DNA of 17,529 bases from NCBI GenBank assembly GCA_030837265.1, contig JAUPKV010000096.1, forward strand, positions 1 through 17,529. Reading direction: 5' to 3'. Both the position numbers and the translations under genes were made by a program. This stretch comes from Methanobacteriota archaeon (lineage in GTDB: Archaea; Halobacteriota; Methanosarcinia; Methanosarcinales; Methanosarcinaceae). The notes below the pieces were generated by a model. It made no database searches. It was given only the letters and a program-made list of their open reading frames with translations, and had not been told where the DNA came from. Shown piece after piece: positions 1 through 6,927 of the stretch (position 1 is the stretch's first letter; each line of letters begins with the position of its first letter).

Positions 1-350
1 CCGCGTTCTTCAAGGGTTTGACTTACAAGGTGAATGTTCGCAACAAGGTCATCGAAATCAGGATCTTTGAAAATCGCCCATAGAAAATTGAATTCATCTT
101 TTTCCATTCTGAACTCGGTTTTAGTTTCTTTTGAGCTGTACTCCAGAAGCTCCTGAATTTCTTTTCTAGCGGATTCGTAGGCTGAAGCCCCGATTGGTTT
201 GAAACATATCCCCGCATACCCGGATGGCTTCAAGTTAAGACTACTTTCCAGAGTTATGCTGGCTGTAGAAATTGCAAACAGTTTTTCACTTTTTGCTTTG
301 GGAAGTTTGCTACTTCCCAGTATCGCATCCATAAAATCTCGGAAACCCAT
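1..350 (-). CDS. pspAB: PspA-associated protein PspAB-like, 5' part only (cut by window edge)
   Basis: This reading frame starts at an ATG (348-350) and runs off the left edge with no stop. The start is supported by AGGAG ten bases upstream. The visible N-terminus begins MGFRDFMDAILGSSK and continues with an ISTASITLESSLNLKPSGYAG stretch, then GICFKPIGAS and a helical, charged segment. From memory this matches the archaeal PspAB family (PspA-associated), which in haloarchaea and Methanosarcina sits beside htpX. Its biochemical role is not established; the association suggests membrane-stress response. It lies 42 bp downstream of htpX on the same strand, so the two are probably co-transcribed. 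About 116 residues are visible. The family assignment comes from recalled sequence pattern plus neighbourhood, not a search. Confidence 0.65.
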   Translation of the reverse strand, partial: MGFRDFMDAILGSSKLPKAKSEKLFAISTASITLESSLNLKPSGYAGICFKPIGASAYESARKEIQELLEYSSKETKTEFRMEKDEFNFLWAIFKDPDFDDLVANIHLVSQTLEER

Positions 351-392
351 TTGAAGTTGTCTCCTAAGCTTACTTCAATCAATTTACTGCAT

Positions 393-1274
393 TTAACTCA
401 TTTCTTGCTGCATCTTTTCAAGTTGTGCTATTCTTTTTTCCACGGATGGATGGGTGGAAAAGAGGTCCATAAATGAAGAACCTGAAATAGCAGGGATAAT
501 GTAAAAGGCATTCATTCCTTCCATTTTCCTCAGGTCTTCTCGTGGTACCCGGTCCATGACCCCGCTTATTTTCATCAGAGCCGATGCAAGGTCTGAGGGC
601 TGCCCGGTAATAATTGCCGAACCCCTATCTGCCGCATATTCTCTATACCGAGAAAGGGCACGGATCAGAAGGAAGCTGACAACCCATACTACAATTGAAA
701 TAAGCCATACGACTATAAGACTTCCTCCATCCCGCCGACGATCTTCTCCCATGTTAAAGTAAAGACTGTAGCGGACGAAGTAGAAAGCCACCGTTGAAAG
801 GAAACTGGCAATCGTCAGGACTGTCATGTCTCTGTTCTTTACGTGGCTTAGCTCATGGGCGAGTACTGCCTCGAGTTCTGCTGGAGAGAGTTTATTTAAA
901 ATTCCTGTAGTAACTGCGACAACTGCTTTGTTCGGGCTCCGGCCGGTTGCAAAAGCGTTTGGTACCTCTGTCCTTACAATTGCCACCTGCGGTTTCGGAA
1001 GGTCAGCTATCGCACAGAGCCGCGTGATCATCCCATGAAGCTGTGGGGCTTCTGTTTCTGAGACTAACTGAGCTCCGGTAGTCCAGAGCACCATCTTATC
1101 CGAATAAAAGTACTGAACAGCCATGAAAAGGCCTACAAATAACAACATGAAGATTGGAGGTGCTCCGTAGTACGAAAGGAATGCCAGGAAAAAAAGGTAA
1201 ACTACTGCAAGAAGAAACATAGTGAAAAGCATCCTTCCCTGAAGTCCTAAATCTCGTTCCCACTTTCGTTTCAT
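393..1274 (-). CDS. htpX: Membrane zinc metalloprotease HtpX (M48 family)
   Basis: This is a 293-residue integral membrane zinc endopeptidase of the M48B family, which degrades damaged or misfolded membrane proteins. Two hydrophobic segments (about residues 15-35 and 40-57) form an N-terminal membrane hairpin. The catalytic motif HELSH is at 140-144, where the two His bind zinc and Glu is the base. A further hydrophobic pair lies at about 151-170 and 186-206. The third zinc ligand is probably Glu212 in SRYREYAADRGS. The conserved FSTHPSVEKRI segment is near the C-terminus. Length is normal for the family and all catalytic residues are present. The start MKRKWERDLGLQGRMLF is the one I recall for Methanosarcina homologues, though only a weak GGCGA lies upstream. 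The PspAB-like gene follows in the same direction. Its 5' leader is built of three tandem repeats. Confidence 0.95.
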   Translation of the reverse strand: MKRKWERDLGLQGRMLFTMFLLAVVYLFFLAFLSYYGAPPIFMLLFVGLFMAVQYFYSDKMVLWTTGAQLVSETEAPQLHGMITRLCAIADLPKPQVAIVRTEVPNAFATGRSPNKAVVAVTTGILNKLSPAELEAVLAHELSHVKNRDMTVLTIASFLSTVAFYFVRYSLYFNMGEDRRRDGGSLIVVWLISIVVWVVSFLLIRALSRYREYAADRGSAIITGQPSDLASALMKISGVMDRVPREDLRKMEGMNAFYIIPAISGSSFMDLFSTHPSVEKRIAQLEKMQQEMS

Positions 1275-1364
1275 ATATAATTTCGCCTATCCCACTTATT
1301 TTCAATATAATCTCATCTATCCTACCTTATTTTCGATGTAATTTGCCTATTCAACTTTTTTATG
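1275..1364 (-). repeat. Three imperfect ~30-bp tandem repeats forming the htpX leader
   Basis: Three head-to-tail copies lie at 1275-1304, 1305-1335 and 1336-1364. On the plus strand each reads approximately AT(A/G)TAAT(T/C)T, then CCTAT(C/T)C, then a T-rich run ending TTTTC. They begin directly at the htpX start codon and reach to about the transcription start expected from the TATA box at 1387-1396. Most or all of the mRNA leader would therefore be repeat. Function is unknown; repeated protein or RNA binding sites are one possibility. Confidence 0.7.
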
Positions 1365-1386
1365 TTCGACCATATGCGATAGATAG

Positions 1387-1396
1387 ATTATATAAG
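1387..1396 (-). promoter_or_regulatory. TATA box of htpX
   Basis: On the minus strand this reads CTTATATAAT, close to the archaeal TATA consensus. An initiation point some 25 bases downstream would fall near 1365, giving a leader of about 90 nt. The remaining DNA up to the DUF1699 gene (1397-1639) shows nothing else that I can support. Confidence 0.55.
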
Positions 1397-1639
1397 TACA
1401 ATTTTAAAGACAATTAGATTAAATTAAATGATATTAAGTCTTAAATGATATTAAGTCCATGTTAAACAATAATTGAATTAGGTCACATAAGCTTATTGAT
1501 GATTTACCTGCGGCTAATGTATAAAAGGTTTATTCAAAAAAAGTATTGAAAAGTTGGAGCTAAAATACAGATATTTGGTGGTATTATATCCGGTATGTTG
1601 AAACCGGATAACAACCAACAATTATAATTCACCAACAAA

Positions 1640-2062
1640 TCAGTCAGGATTGTCTTTGTCCATGACGTAAGCTACCATTTGAGGGCTCAGCTTGCTCTCT
1701 CTTGAAACCTTTACTTTTATTTCTTCAGCCATTTTACCTTCAAGCTTCATTTCCTTTATTTTTTCGAACACGGAAGGCTTAATGACAAAATATTCACTAA
1801 TATCTTTCCTGTGACCCCAGACATCTCCTTCGACTAGCTGGATTCTCCGCATATCAAGGAACGTTTGGATTGACTTTGAAACCGAACGCCTGTAAGACTG
1901 AGATAACTGCAACACCTCAAGTTTCGGACAGGTATCCACAAGTCCTAAAACATCCTTGTTCGATGGCCTGAAAGCCAGGTGAACAATACGTTCATTAGGA
2001 TTGAGAGTAAAGATTTCCTCTCGCGAACTAACAACTCGAATTTTAATGTTTTTTTCCCCCAC
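1640..2062 (-). CDS. DUF1699 family protein
   Basis: This is a small soluble protein of 140 codons from a GTG, with no signal peptide or membrane segment. The stretches IKIRVVSSREEIFTLNPNER, VHLAFRPSN, GDVWGHRKDI and KVSRESKLSP match what I recall of DUF1699, a family conserved in Methanosarcina and of unknown function. It appears intact. The start is unclear. The frame opens with GTG at 2060-2062, but GGA abuts that codon and leaves no spacing. Homologues I recall begin MKIRVVSS, which corresponds to an ATT codon here five codons further in. A TATA box (TTTATATAAT on the minus strand, 2109-2118) gives an initiation site near 2087 and a short leader. The gene stands alone between long spacers. 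Confidence 0.75.
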   Translation of the reverse strand: MGEKNIKIRVVSSREEIFTLNPNERIVHLAFRPSNKDVLGLVDTCPKLEVLQLSQSYRRSVSKSIQTFLDMRRIQLVEGDVWGHRKDISEYFVIKPSVFEKIKEMKLEGKMAEEIKVKVSRESKLSPQMVAYVMDKDNPD

Positions 2063-2108
2063 TCCAAAGTTTGTTTGAATTTTATATCAATATAACTAGA
2101 TTATACTT

Positions 2109-2118
2109 ATTATATAAA
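2109..2118 (-). promoter_or_regulatory. Probable TATA box of the DUF1699 gene
   Basis: The minus strand reads TTTATATAAT 47 bases before the GTG start, compatible with a leader of roughly 25 nt. A second AT-rich candidate lies nearer the gene (around 2078-2092), so the assignment is tentative. Confidence 0.4.
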
Positions 2119-2567
2119 TTTATCTCAATCAACTAATATTTTTTTATATGTATGTTTTATTTTGTCTTTATGTTATATTCCAAAATTCAAGATCATTTAG
2201 TAAATAAAGGAATAATAAGCTATTTCGTGACAAAATGCCTCTATCTTTTATATAATATTGATATTTTTATTATTATTGAGTTCTCAGATTACTTATTTAA
2301 TAATTATAACCTTTGAGCATCTCAAATTGTATTGTGAAATTTTCTCAACTTCTAATAAAAGAAGTCTGTAAAATAAGGGTATAAGAACAGTGTTTGTGAG
2401 TTAAATGTGTTTACAATTTAATAAATTTATAAAAAGTAATATAAATTATTCATTATTTATTGATCGGTTTTAACAAATAGTAGACAAACATTAGTTGTAA
2501 ATATCTTGCTTCTTTTAGGCCCCCAATGTTGGCCAGTAGTGAGTATCTTCAGAATTTCCTTAAAAAT
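2119..2567. other. AT-rich spacer without recognised features
   Basis: There are about 450 bases between the DUF1699 promoter and the end of the 94-residue gene. I see no plausible coding frame, RNA gene or strong repeat. Near 2520-2535 a short GGCC-bounded imperfect palindrome (GGCC-CCCAATGTT-GGCC) lies just past the end of the 94-residue gene. It could be part of its 3' end. Confidence 0.4.
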
Positions 2568-2852
2568 TCAATTTTGGTTCTGCGAGTAGTTTGGTTTGTT
2601 GTTTATATCTTCTACCACTAATGTCAACCCGTTTAAAGTCTCGAAACCCATAATAGCAAGAGCTCCAAGTACTGCAGCAAAAGAATCTGTTGCTAACTCA
2701 TCCTCAGAACACGCTTTTTTGTAAGCCTCTTCGAGCTTTCTAAATACTTCTAAAACATCACTCGGAAGCTTTATTACCTCTTCCGTACCCTGATTTTCGC
2801 AGATTATAACAATGTCCCGAATACTTCGCCCCGCTAGCTCCAAAGAAAACAT
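2568..2852 (-). CDS. Unrecognised small protein, 94 residues
   Basis: This is an ATG-initiated frame with no family I recognise. The protein opens with a mixed strand-like segment (IRDIVIICENQG), followed by an amphipathic helix rich in Glu and Lys (residues about 30-50). A hydrophobic alanine-rich stretch follows (SFAAVLGALAIMGFETL, about 57-73), too polar at its edges for a clear membrane helix. The tail is polar and rich in Asn. Codon use looks like that of real genes, and no competing frame exists. Upstream there is only a weak GGGG some 15 bases before the ATG, so initiation signals are poor. A TATA-like ACATATACAT lies near 2916-2925 on the minus strand. It is orientated like the flippase operon but has its own spacer. 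Confidence 0.5.
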   Translation of the reverse strand: MFSLELAGRSIRDIVIICENQGTEEVIKLPSDVLEVFRKLEEAYKKACSEDELATDSFAAVLGALAIMGFETLNGLTLVVEDINNKPNYSQNQN

Positions 2853-2966
2853 TTCAGTAAAACCCCAGTTTTTTCACTACCCTATGTAGAGTAAAGTGAT
2901 AATACGAAAATGTATATGTAGTTTTCTTAATGGTTCTGTGAGTTAACTGGGTCTTCTCCTGAACGA

Positions 2967-3044
2967 TTAGGAGTCACCGGAAAATATCTCCCACACGTAT
3001 GTGAACGGTAGCTCTTCGTACGGATTATACTGTTCCTTTGAGTT
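2967..3044 (-). other. Protein-like reading frame continuing past the flippase stop codon
   Basis: Directly after the flippase TAA, in the same frame, 25 sense codons follow before the next TAA (2967-2969). The peptide would read NSKEQYNPYEELPFTYVWEI and then FSGDS, which looks more like protein than random AT-rich spacer. It could be the C-terminus of a longer ancestral flippase cut by a nonsense mutation, a fragment of another gene, or chance. The stop is TAA, so pyrrolysine readthrough is not an explanation. Confidence 0.25.
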
Positions 3045-4475
3045 TTATGACGATGGGCGGGAGATTAACTTAAAAAATAGGTTTTTGTCAATTGAGTCTA
3101 TCCAGCCGGTTAAATAAAGAACGGCAGCGTAAATAGGGATAGAAACAAAACTGAGTAAAAGGATATCAACATAGGACCTGAACAGGATTAAAATAAAAGA
3201 TATTGCTGCCGCTGCTATTAAAGGAGAAATGGTTTCCTTGAGTAAGTTCTCATGTAAAAGGTTTTTATCAATCCAGAGCAGACCGAACATCATGGCTACG
3301 AACGTAGACAATACGGTAGCAATAGCGGCACCTATGTAACCAATCCAGGGAATAAGTATCAAATTTAAAATTACGTTTAGTAAAGCTGCAATTAATGCTC
3401 TTTTTGAGACTATTTGCTGGTTTCCGCTCGAGATACATGTAGTGCTGATAAGGGTGGTTACAAACATAATTGCCGTTGTCCAGATAAGTATTTGTAGTGC
3501 AATTGCCGAACGCTGGTATTCGGGCCCATAAACGAGATTAATAATTTTGTCCGAATTAAAAGTTACCAAAACAGCTATCAATAAACCTATTGCAAAGAGA
3601 TATTTAAAAGTCCGGGTATAAGCAAAATTAAACGAATTAATGGAATCCTTGAAGTATTTTGACATGAGAGGAAATGTGGAAGTAGTAAGCACTGTCGGAA
3701 GGAAAACAAGGGCATCTGTAAGACGATAGGCAGCAGAATAAAATCCAACTTCAGTATCTCCTCGTAAAAAGGAGAGCATGATTATGTCTATTCTGAAATA
3801 TATTATTGTAAAAACCGAGGCAATAGCTATTGGAATAGCTTCTTTTAACAATTGTTTCATCAAGTTGAGATCTATGTCAAAGGTTACTTTAACTAATCTT
3901 TTTGCAAATAGCAACATAAGCAAATTATGGATAAGAGTGGCTGAAATTGAAGCAAAAATTAGAAAATTAAGTCCTCTGTGATTGGAGATAGCTAGAAAAA
4001 CGAGTAGTAGAAAAACTATTCTGTTGGCTATGTTAAACAGCAAGGAATATTCCATTCTCAATTTTGTTTCATATATGATTCCGTAAGCTCCAACACCACT
4101 TATTAGCAGCCCGAGAGAAGCTATGTATAATGCATTTCTCGTAGCTTGAGGGAAATTTATGACATTTACAAGAACAACAGCTAAAAATAGTGCAACAAGC
4201 GAAAGACATATCTGTATTATCACTCCGTTGCCAATAAGTTTTCCTGCATTTTCTGGCTCTTTTGAGGCTTCCCTAACAAGTATTTGATGAACTCCCATGT
4301 CAGGAACAAAACTAAAGAAGTAAATGAAAGCGAAAACAAAAGTATATAACCCATAATTTTCCGGACCCAGATAGCGAGCGATATATAATAGGGCAATGAA
4401 ACTGAGAATGTTTGTTGCTATACCATTAAGAAACAAAAATCCACTATTTCTTGCAATGTCTTTAATCGTCTGCAT
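3045..4475 (-). CDS. Polysaccharide (oligosaccharide) flippase, Wzx/RfbX type
   Basis: This is an integral membrane transporter of the MOP superfamily that moves lipid-linked glycan units across the cytoplasmic membrane. It is very hydrophobic, with about 12-14 predicted membrane helices. It opens with the family-typical N-terminus MQTIKDIARNSGFLFL and then YIARYLGPENYGLYTF. Further hallmarks are DMGVHQILVREASK, the RIDIIMLSFLRGDTEVGFYSAAYRL segment in mid-protein and NLVYGPEYQRSAIALQIL. I chose the ATG at 4473-4475 (476 residues). An upstream TTG (4590-4592) would add 39 residues unlike the family and would lie on the TATA box. A TATA-like TTTATATTT is at 4576-4584 on the minus strand. The glycosyltransferase gene lies 178 bp upstream on the same strand, so the two probably serve the same surface glycan. 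Confidence 0.9.
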   Translation of the reverse strand: MQTIKDIARNSGFLFLNGIATNILSFIALLYIARYLGPENYGLYTFVFAFIYFFSFVPDMGVHQILVREASKEPENAGKLIGNGVIIQICLSLVALFLAVVLVNVINFPQATRNALYIASLGLLISGVGAYGIIYETKLRMEYSLLFNIANRIVFLLLVFLAISNHRGLNFLIFASISATLIHNLLMLLFAKRLVKVTFDIDLNLMKQLLKEAIPIAIASVFTIIYFRIDIIMLSFLRGDTEVGFYSAAYRLTDALVFLPTVLTTSTFPLMSKYFKDSINSFNFAYTRTFKYLFAIGLLIAVLVTFNSDKIINLVYGPEYQRSAIALQILIWTTAIMFVTTLISTTCISSGNQQIVSKRALIAALLNVILNLILIPWIGYIGAAIATVLSTFVAMMFGLLWIDKNLLHENLLKETISPLIAAAAISFILILFRSYVDILLLSFVSIPIYAAVLYLTGWIDSIDKNLFFKLISRPSS

Positions 4476-4575
4476 AAAAATATCAATGAAGACAAGGTCG
4501 TAGAAGGATATAACTTTATTGTTATAGTTGGTCCTTATAATCTTAGAATCGAATAATAATTTAGTAAAATGTCCA

Positions 4576-4584
4576 AAATATAAA
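4576..4584 (-). promoter_or_regulatory. Putative TATA box of the flippase gene
   Basis: The minus strand reads TTTATATTT in an AT-rich context, about 100 bases before the preferred ATG. Initiation would be near 4553, leaving a leader of roughly 78 nt. It supports the shorter flippase start, because the upstream TTG would precede transcription. Confidence 0.35.
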
Positions 4585-4653
4585 AATTTCAATTGTTTAA
4601 ATTAAAATACCGTTGAAATGATCAAAACTTAAGGAAGTAAATGGTTTATTATA

Positions 4654-5541
4654 TTATATAGGAATAAATGATCTTAATCTTTTCATTATTATTTTTTTGT
4701 ATTCCAATAACCTGTGATTCCAGAAATATTCACTAATTTCTCTATCTTTAATCCTTTCTTTTCTTTTTATTAATGGTACCATATACCCCCATAAAAAAGC
4801 TAAACCGAGATAATGCGGCCTCCTTAAAGTATATTGAAATGCGCCTAATAATATTAACAATGGATTTTTATTTAAATAATATGCCATATACCCATTATGT
4901 TTATATCCATTCCAGAGTCCTTCCGCACTGCTTGTTAATCGTTTTTCTACCATCTTTATTTCGTTGAACCTTTGAATATCCCAACCCCGCAATGTAGCTT
5001 TTATGTTTGAAATTGAGTCTGCCGAAGGTTCCAACGAAAAGCCGCCTGTGTCAAAGAAACATTTTTTTGACCAGACCCTCCCGGTTCCCGATGGAAAATT
5101 TTCAACTCTTGTTGATAGCTTCAATTCTCCATTAATTTCATGATAAAGCCCACCACTTGCAATGCCTAACTTTTCGTTTGTTTCAAATTCATTTACTATT
5201 TTTTCAAAATATTCAGGCTCTAATACCGTGTCCGCATCTAATGAAGCAATAAAATTGTATTCAATATTATTATCCTCACAATATTTTATAATAGAATCAA
5301 ATCCGGATTTATAAACGTAAGATACATGAAAAACTATATCTCTTGGCTTAGGTGGTAGATGTATAGTTTTTATCCAATCGTGTTGAGACATAAAATTCTT
5401 TATTATATTAGGAGAGTTGTCAGTGCTTCCATCGTCAATAATCAACCATAATGCTGGTCTTTTGGTTTGCTTAATTACAGATTCGATTACATTGGAAAGG
5501 GTTTTTTCTTCATTATTTACAGGCGTTATTAAAATATACAC
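4654..5541 (-). CDS. Glycosyltransferase family 2
   Basis: This is a cytoplasmic inverting glycosyltransferase with the GT-A fold that transfers a sugar from a nucleotide-sugar donor. The nucleotide-binding segment PVNNEEKTLSNVIESVIKQT is followed by DDGSTDN at about residues 36-42. The metal-binding DAD motif is at about 102-104 (SLDADTVLEPEYF). The acceptor-side region has GTGRVWSKKCFFDTGGF and SISNIKATLRGWD. The C-terminal third is basic with one hydrophobic segment (PLLILLGAF) and probably sits at the membrane. I start at the GTG at 5539-5541 because GGGAGTGA lies seven bases before it; the TTG two codons earlier is too close to that site. With the flippase downstream, it probably assembles an exopolysaccharide or glycoprotein glycan. 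The sugar specificity cannot be told. Confidence 0.88.
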   Translation of the reverse strand: MYILITPVNNEEKTLSNVIESVIKQTKRPALWLIIDDGSTDNSPNIIKNFMSQHDWIKTIHLPPKPRDIVFHVSYVYKSGFDSIIKYCEDNNIEYNFIASLDADTVLEPEYFEKIVNEFETNEKLGIASGGLYHEINGELKLSTRVENFPSGTGRVWSKKCFFDTGGFSLEPSADSISNIKATLRGWDIQRFNEIKMVEKRLTSSAEGLWNGYKHNGYMAYYLNKNPLLILLGAFQYTLRRPHYLGLAFLWGYMVPLIKRKERIKDREISEYFWNHRLLEYKKIIMKRLRSFIPI

Positions 5542-5621
5542 AAGCAATTCACTCCCATCAAGCTAGATGACTATTGATACACAACAGTCACAACATCTAT
5601 TTTGTTCTTAAGATTTCTATG

Positions 5622-5632
5622 AATTTTATATC
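5622..5632 (-). promoter_or_regulatory. Putative TATA box of the glycosyltransferase gene
   Basis: GATATAAAATT is read on the minus strand about 80 bases upstream of the GTG start. The surrounding spacer (5548-5775) shows no other supported feature. Confidence 0.35.
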
Positions 5633-5775
5633 CTGATTTATTGTCTACAAGACTGAATGCACACGAATTATGCTCTTTGACATTTTATAAAATTTTGTAA
5701 TGTGATATTAGCAATTAACGTTTCATGCTTTTATAACTAAAAACGATACAAAGAATCGCTTCACAAATCCAAGTG

Positions 5776-6018
5776 CTACCTCTGCAACCCAAATCTGTCA
5801 CACACATTGTGTAATTCAATCAAATTATAGGTACTCAAAATTAATTCCTTGTGATCGAAGATATTAAAAATTAACCAATTCTCCCAATGAATTGGCATCA
5901 ACTTAGTTATATGACTGTAAAACTTTATATATTTTTTTATAATGTCACATAACTCAACATTTATTAAAAAACGAGTATGAAATATAAGCCAATCCACTTT
6001 GTTCCTTATAAACTGCAC
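5776..6018 (-). CDS. Doubtful 80-codon frame, possible gene remnant
   Basis: A GTG-initiated frame begins eight bases after the stop of the 135-residue gene and runs in the same direction. The peptide is rich in Ile, Phe, His and Asn, with no motif that I recognise (for example WLIFHTRFLINVELCDIIKK). No ribosome binding site precedes the GTG. The base composition is that of the AT-rich spacer, so it may be an accidental frame or the worn remnant of a gene from the polysaccharide cluster. I would not treat it as functional without evidence of expression or conservation. Confidence 0.25.
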   Translation of the reverse strand: MQFIRNKVDWLIFHTRFLINVELCDIIKKYIKFYSHITKLMPIHWENWLIFNIFDHKELILSTYNLIELHNVCDRFGLQR

Positions 6019-6025
6019 TTAGAAG

Positions 6026-6433
6026 CTATAGTTTTTGTCTGAGTTCCTTTGTCCTTATCTCAGCCTCTTCCTCAGTCTGGAATACTTCCCCGACGGAAGT
6101 ACATTTTTTCTGGTTATGATCACAGTGATAGATTGTATATAGGATTTCAGTCAGGCTGTCAGTTGGGACATAATTGATATCTGTTTCTCCCCTGTTTATA
6201 CGGGTGAAATTTCGTCCGTCTATAATTATCTCTCCAATCTGTCTCTCGTCATATGCGCAGAACGTATCAAAATCTTGCCCAGGCTGCCATTTTTCAACTA
6301 GATACTCCGGCTGACCTTCTACGTATTTTATTTCAAGTGTGGAGATATCAGAGCCCTTGATATACTCAAACATGCTTTCATACACATCTACCTGCTTCAC
6401 CTTTCCATAAAACAAGATATTCACGTTAAACAT
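6026..6433 (-). CDS. Unrecognised soluble protein, 135 residues
   Basis: This protein has no family I recognise, but it has all the marks of a real gene. There is a clear ribosome binding site (GGGGATGA five bases before the ATG at 6431-6433), balanced composition and no signal peptide or membrane segment. I prefer this ATG to the one three codons upstream, which overlaps the binding site. The fold looks alternately strand and helix: MFNVNILFYGKVKQVDVYES, a central IGEIIIDGRNFTRINRGE, and a C-terminal charged helix (GEVFQTEEEAEIRTKELRQK). Three cysteines are present, two in the segment CDHNQKKC, which could bind a metal or form a disulphide. The stop is TAG. The upstream AGTACT repeat array suggests regulated expression. 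Function is unknown. Confidence 0.65.
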   Translation of the reverse strand: MFNVNILFYGKVKQVDVYESMFEYIKGSDISTLEIKYVEGQPEYLVEKWQPGQDFDTFCAYDERQIGEIIIDGRNFTRINRGETDINYVPTDSLTEILYTIYHCDHNQKKCTSVGEVFQTEEEAEIRTKELRQKL

Positions 6434-6539
6434 ATGTTTCATCCCCAGTTTAATTTCTATTAATCATAATGCGCAAAGAGCCGATCTGAAAAGTGTTATA
6501 CCTTTTGCAACTTTTACAATATACAAAATCGGAACGGAT

Positions 6540-6631
6540 AGTACTTAAAGTAGTACTAAAATAGTATTTATACCAGTACTAAAAGTGGGTATACCAGTAC
6601 TAAAAGTGAGTATACCAGTACTAAAAGTGGG
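6540..6631. repeat. AGTACT palindrome array with three 21-bp tandem repeats
   Basis: Three tandem 21-bp copies lie at 6569-6589, 6590-6610 and 6611-6631, each containing TATACCAGTACTAAAAGTG and differing at one base. Two degenerate copies precede them. The palindrome AGTACT recurs five times, at 6540, 6552, 6575, 6596 and 6617. The last three are spaced exactly 21 bp, two turns of the helix. The array lies about 110-200 bp upstream of the 135-residue gene. This looks like a multi-site operator for a dimeric regulator. There are no spacers, so it is not a CRISPR array. A 7-residue LLVLVYP repeat is read through it on the minus strand and is probably accidental. Confidence 0.75.
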
Positions 6632-6840
6632 GCAATCACGGCTAAAATGCCGATATTTTTCGAGTTTTTCGGTTTTACGTTCATTGAGGGAGCAATAGCT
6701 GTGGTTATTCTGCAAGATTGAAAATATACTTTAAGCCAGACTCGGGAACCCACAGGAGAAATTACAGGAAAGAGAAAAAGTAAAGCCAAAGAGAGACTGG
6801 GTAAATAAAAGAGCCATATGTAATACATCTGTACCAGCAG
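6632..6840 (+). other. Spacer with protein-like but interrupted plus-strand frame
   Basis: In one plus-strand frame the DNA reads AITAKMPIFFEFFGFTFIEG and then AIAVVILQD, a stop, then KYTLSQTREPTGEITGKRKS and KAKERLGK before another stop. This is a hydrophobic segment followed by a basic tail, as at the C-terminus of a membrane protein. It has no start, and the frame is broken, so at best it is a decayed gene fragment. I do not recognise the family. Confidence 0.25.
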
Positions 6841-6881
6841 TCAATATGAGATATCTCAAACCCGAGATGTCTCAATATTGA
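6841..6881. terminator. Hairpin of two self-palindromic arms, 3' of the nucleotidase gene
   Basis: Arms at 6841-6857 and 6864-6881 pair over 16 of 17 positions with one extra base, around a 6-base loop AAACCC. Each arm itself contains a palindrome (GAGATATCTC and GAGATGTCTC). It lies 47 bp past the stop of the nucleotidase gene, a natural place for a 3'-end structure. The symmetry would also suit a protein binding site or the relic of a mobile element. Confidence 0.5.
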
Positions 6882-6927
6882 TTTGTCAATTTGGAAGATC
6901 CTTAATTTATGGGAATTAAAGAGTAAC

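Noticed and set aside
23..217. Separate 64-codon minus-strand gene at the left edge
   Set aside because: It lies in another frame of the PspAB-like gene, whose frame is open, family-like and has a ribosome binding site.
2935..3044. Group II intron domain V-like sequence
   Set aside because: The ACGTATG and CGTACGG motifs recall intron ends, but they do not pair in the domain V pattern and no intron-encoded reverse transcriptase is present.
6026..6028. Pyrrolysine readthrough of the TAG ending the 135-residue gene
   Set aside because: Methanosarcina can decode TAG as pyrrolysine, but the frame beyond it gives only about 19 uninformative codons and no conserved domain.
6569..6631. CRISPR array
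   Set aside because: The three 21-bp copies are directly adjacent with no spacers, and no cas gene is near.
6568..6828. Minus-strand 86-codon frame with LLVLVYP repeats as a real membrane protein
   Set aside because: The peptide repeat follows automatically from a 21-bp (seven-codon) DNA repeat; there is no ribosome binding site and the rest has no protein character.
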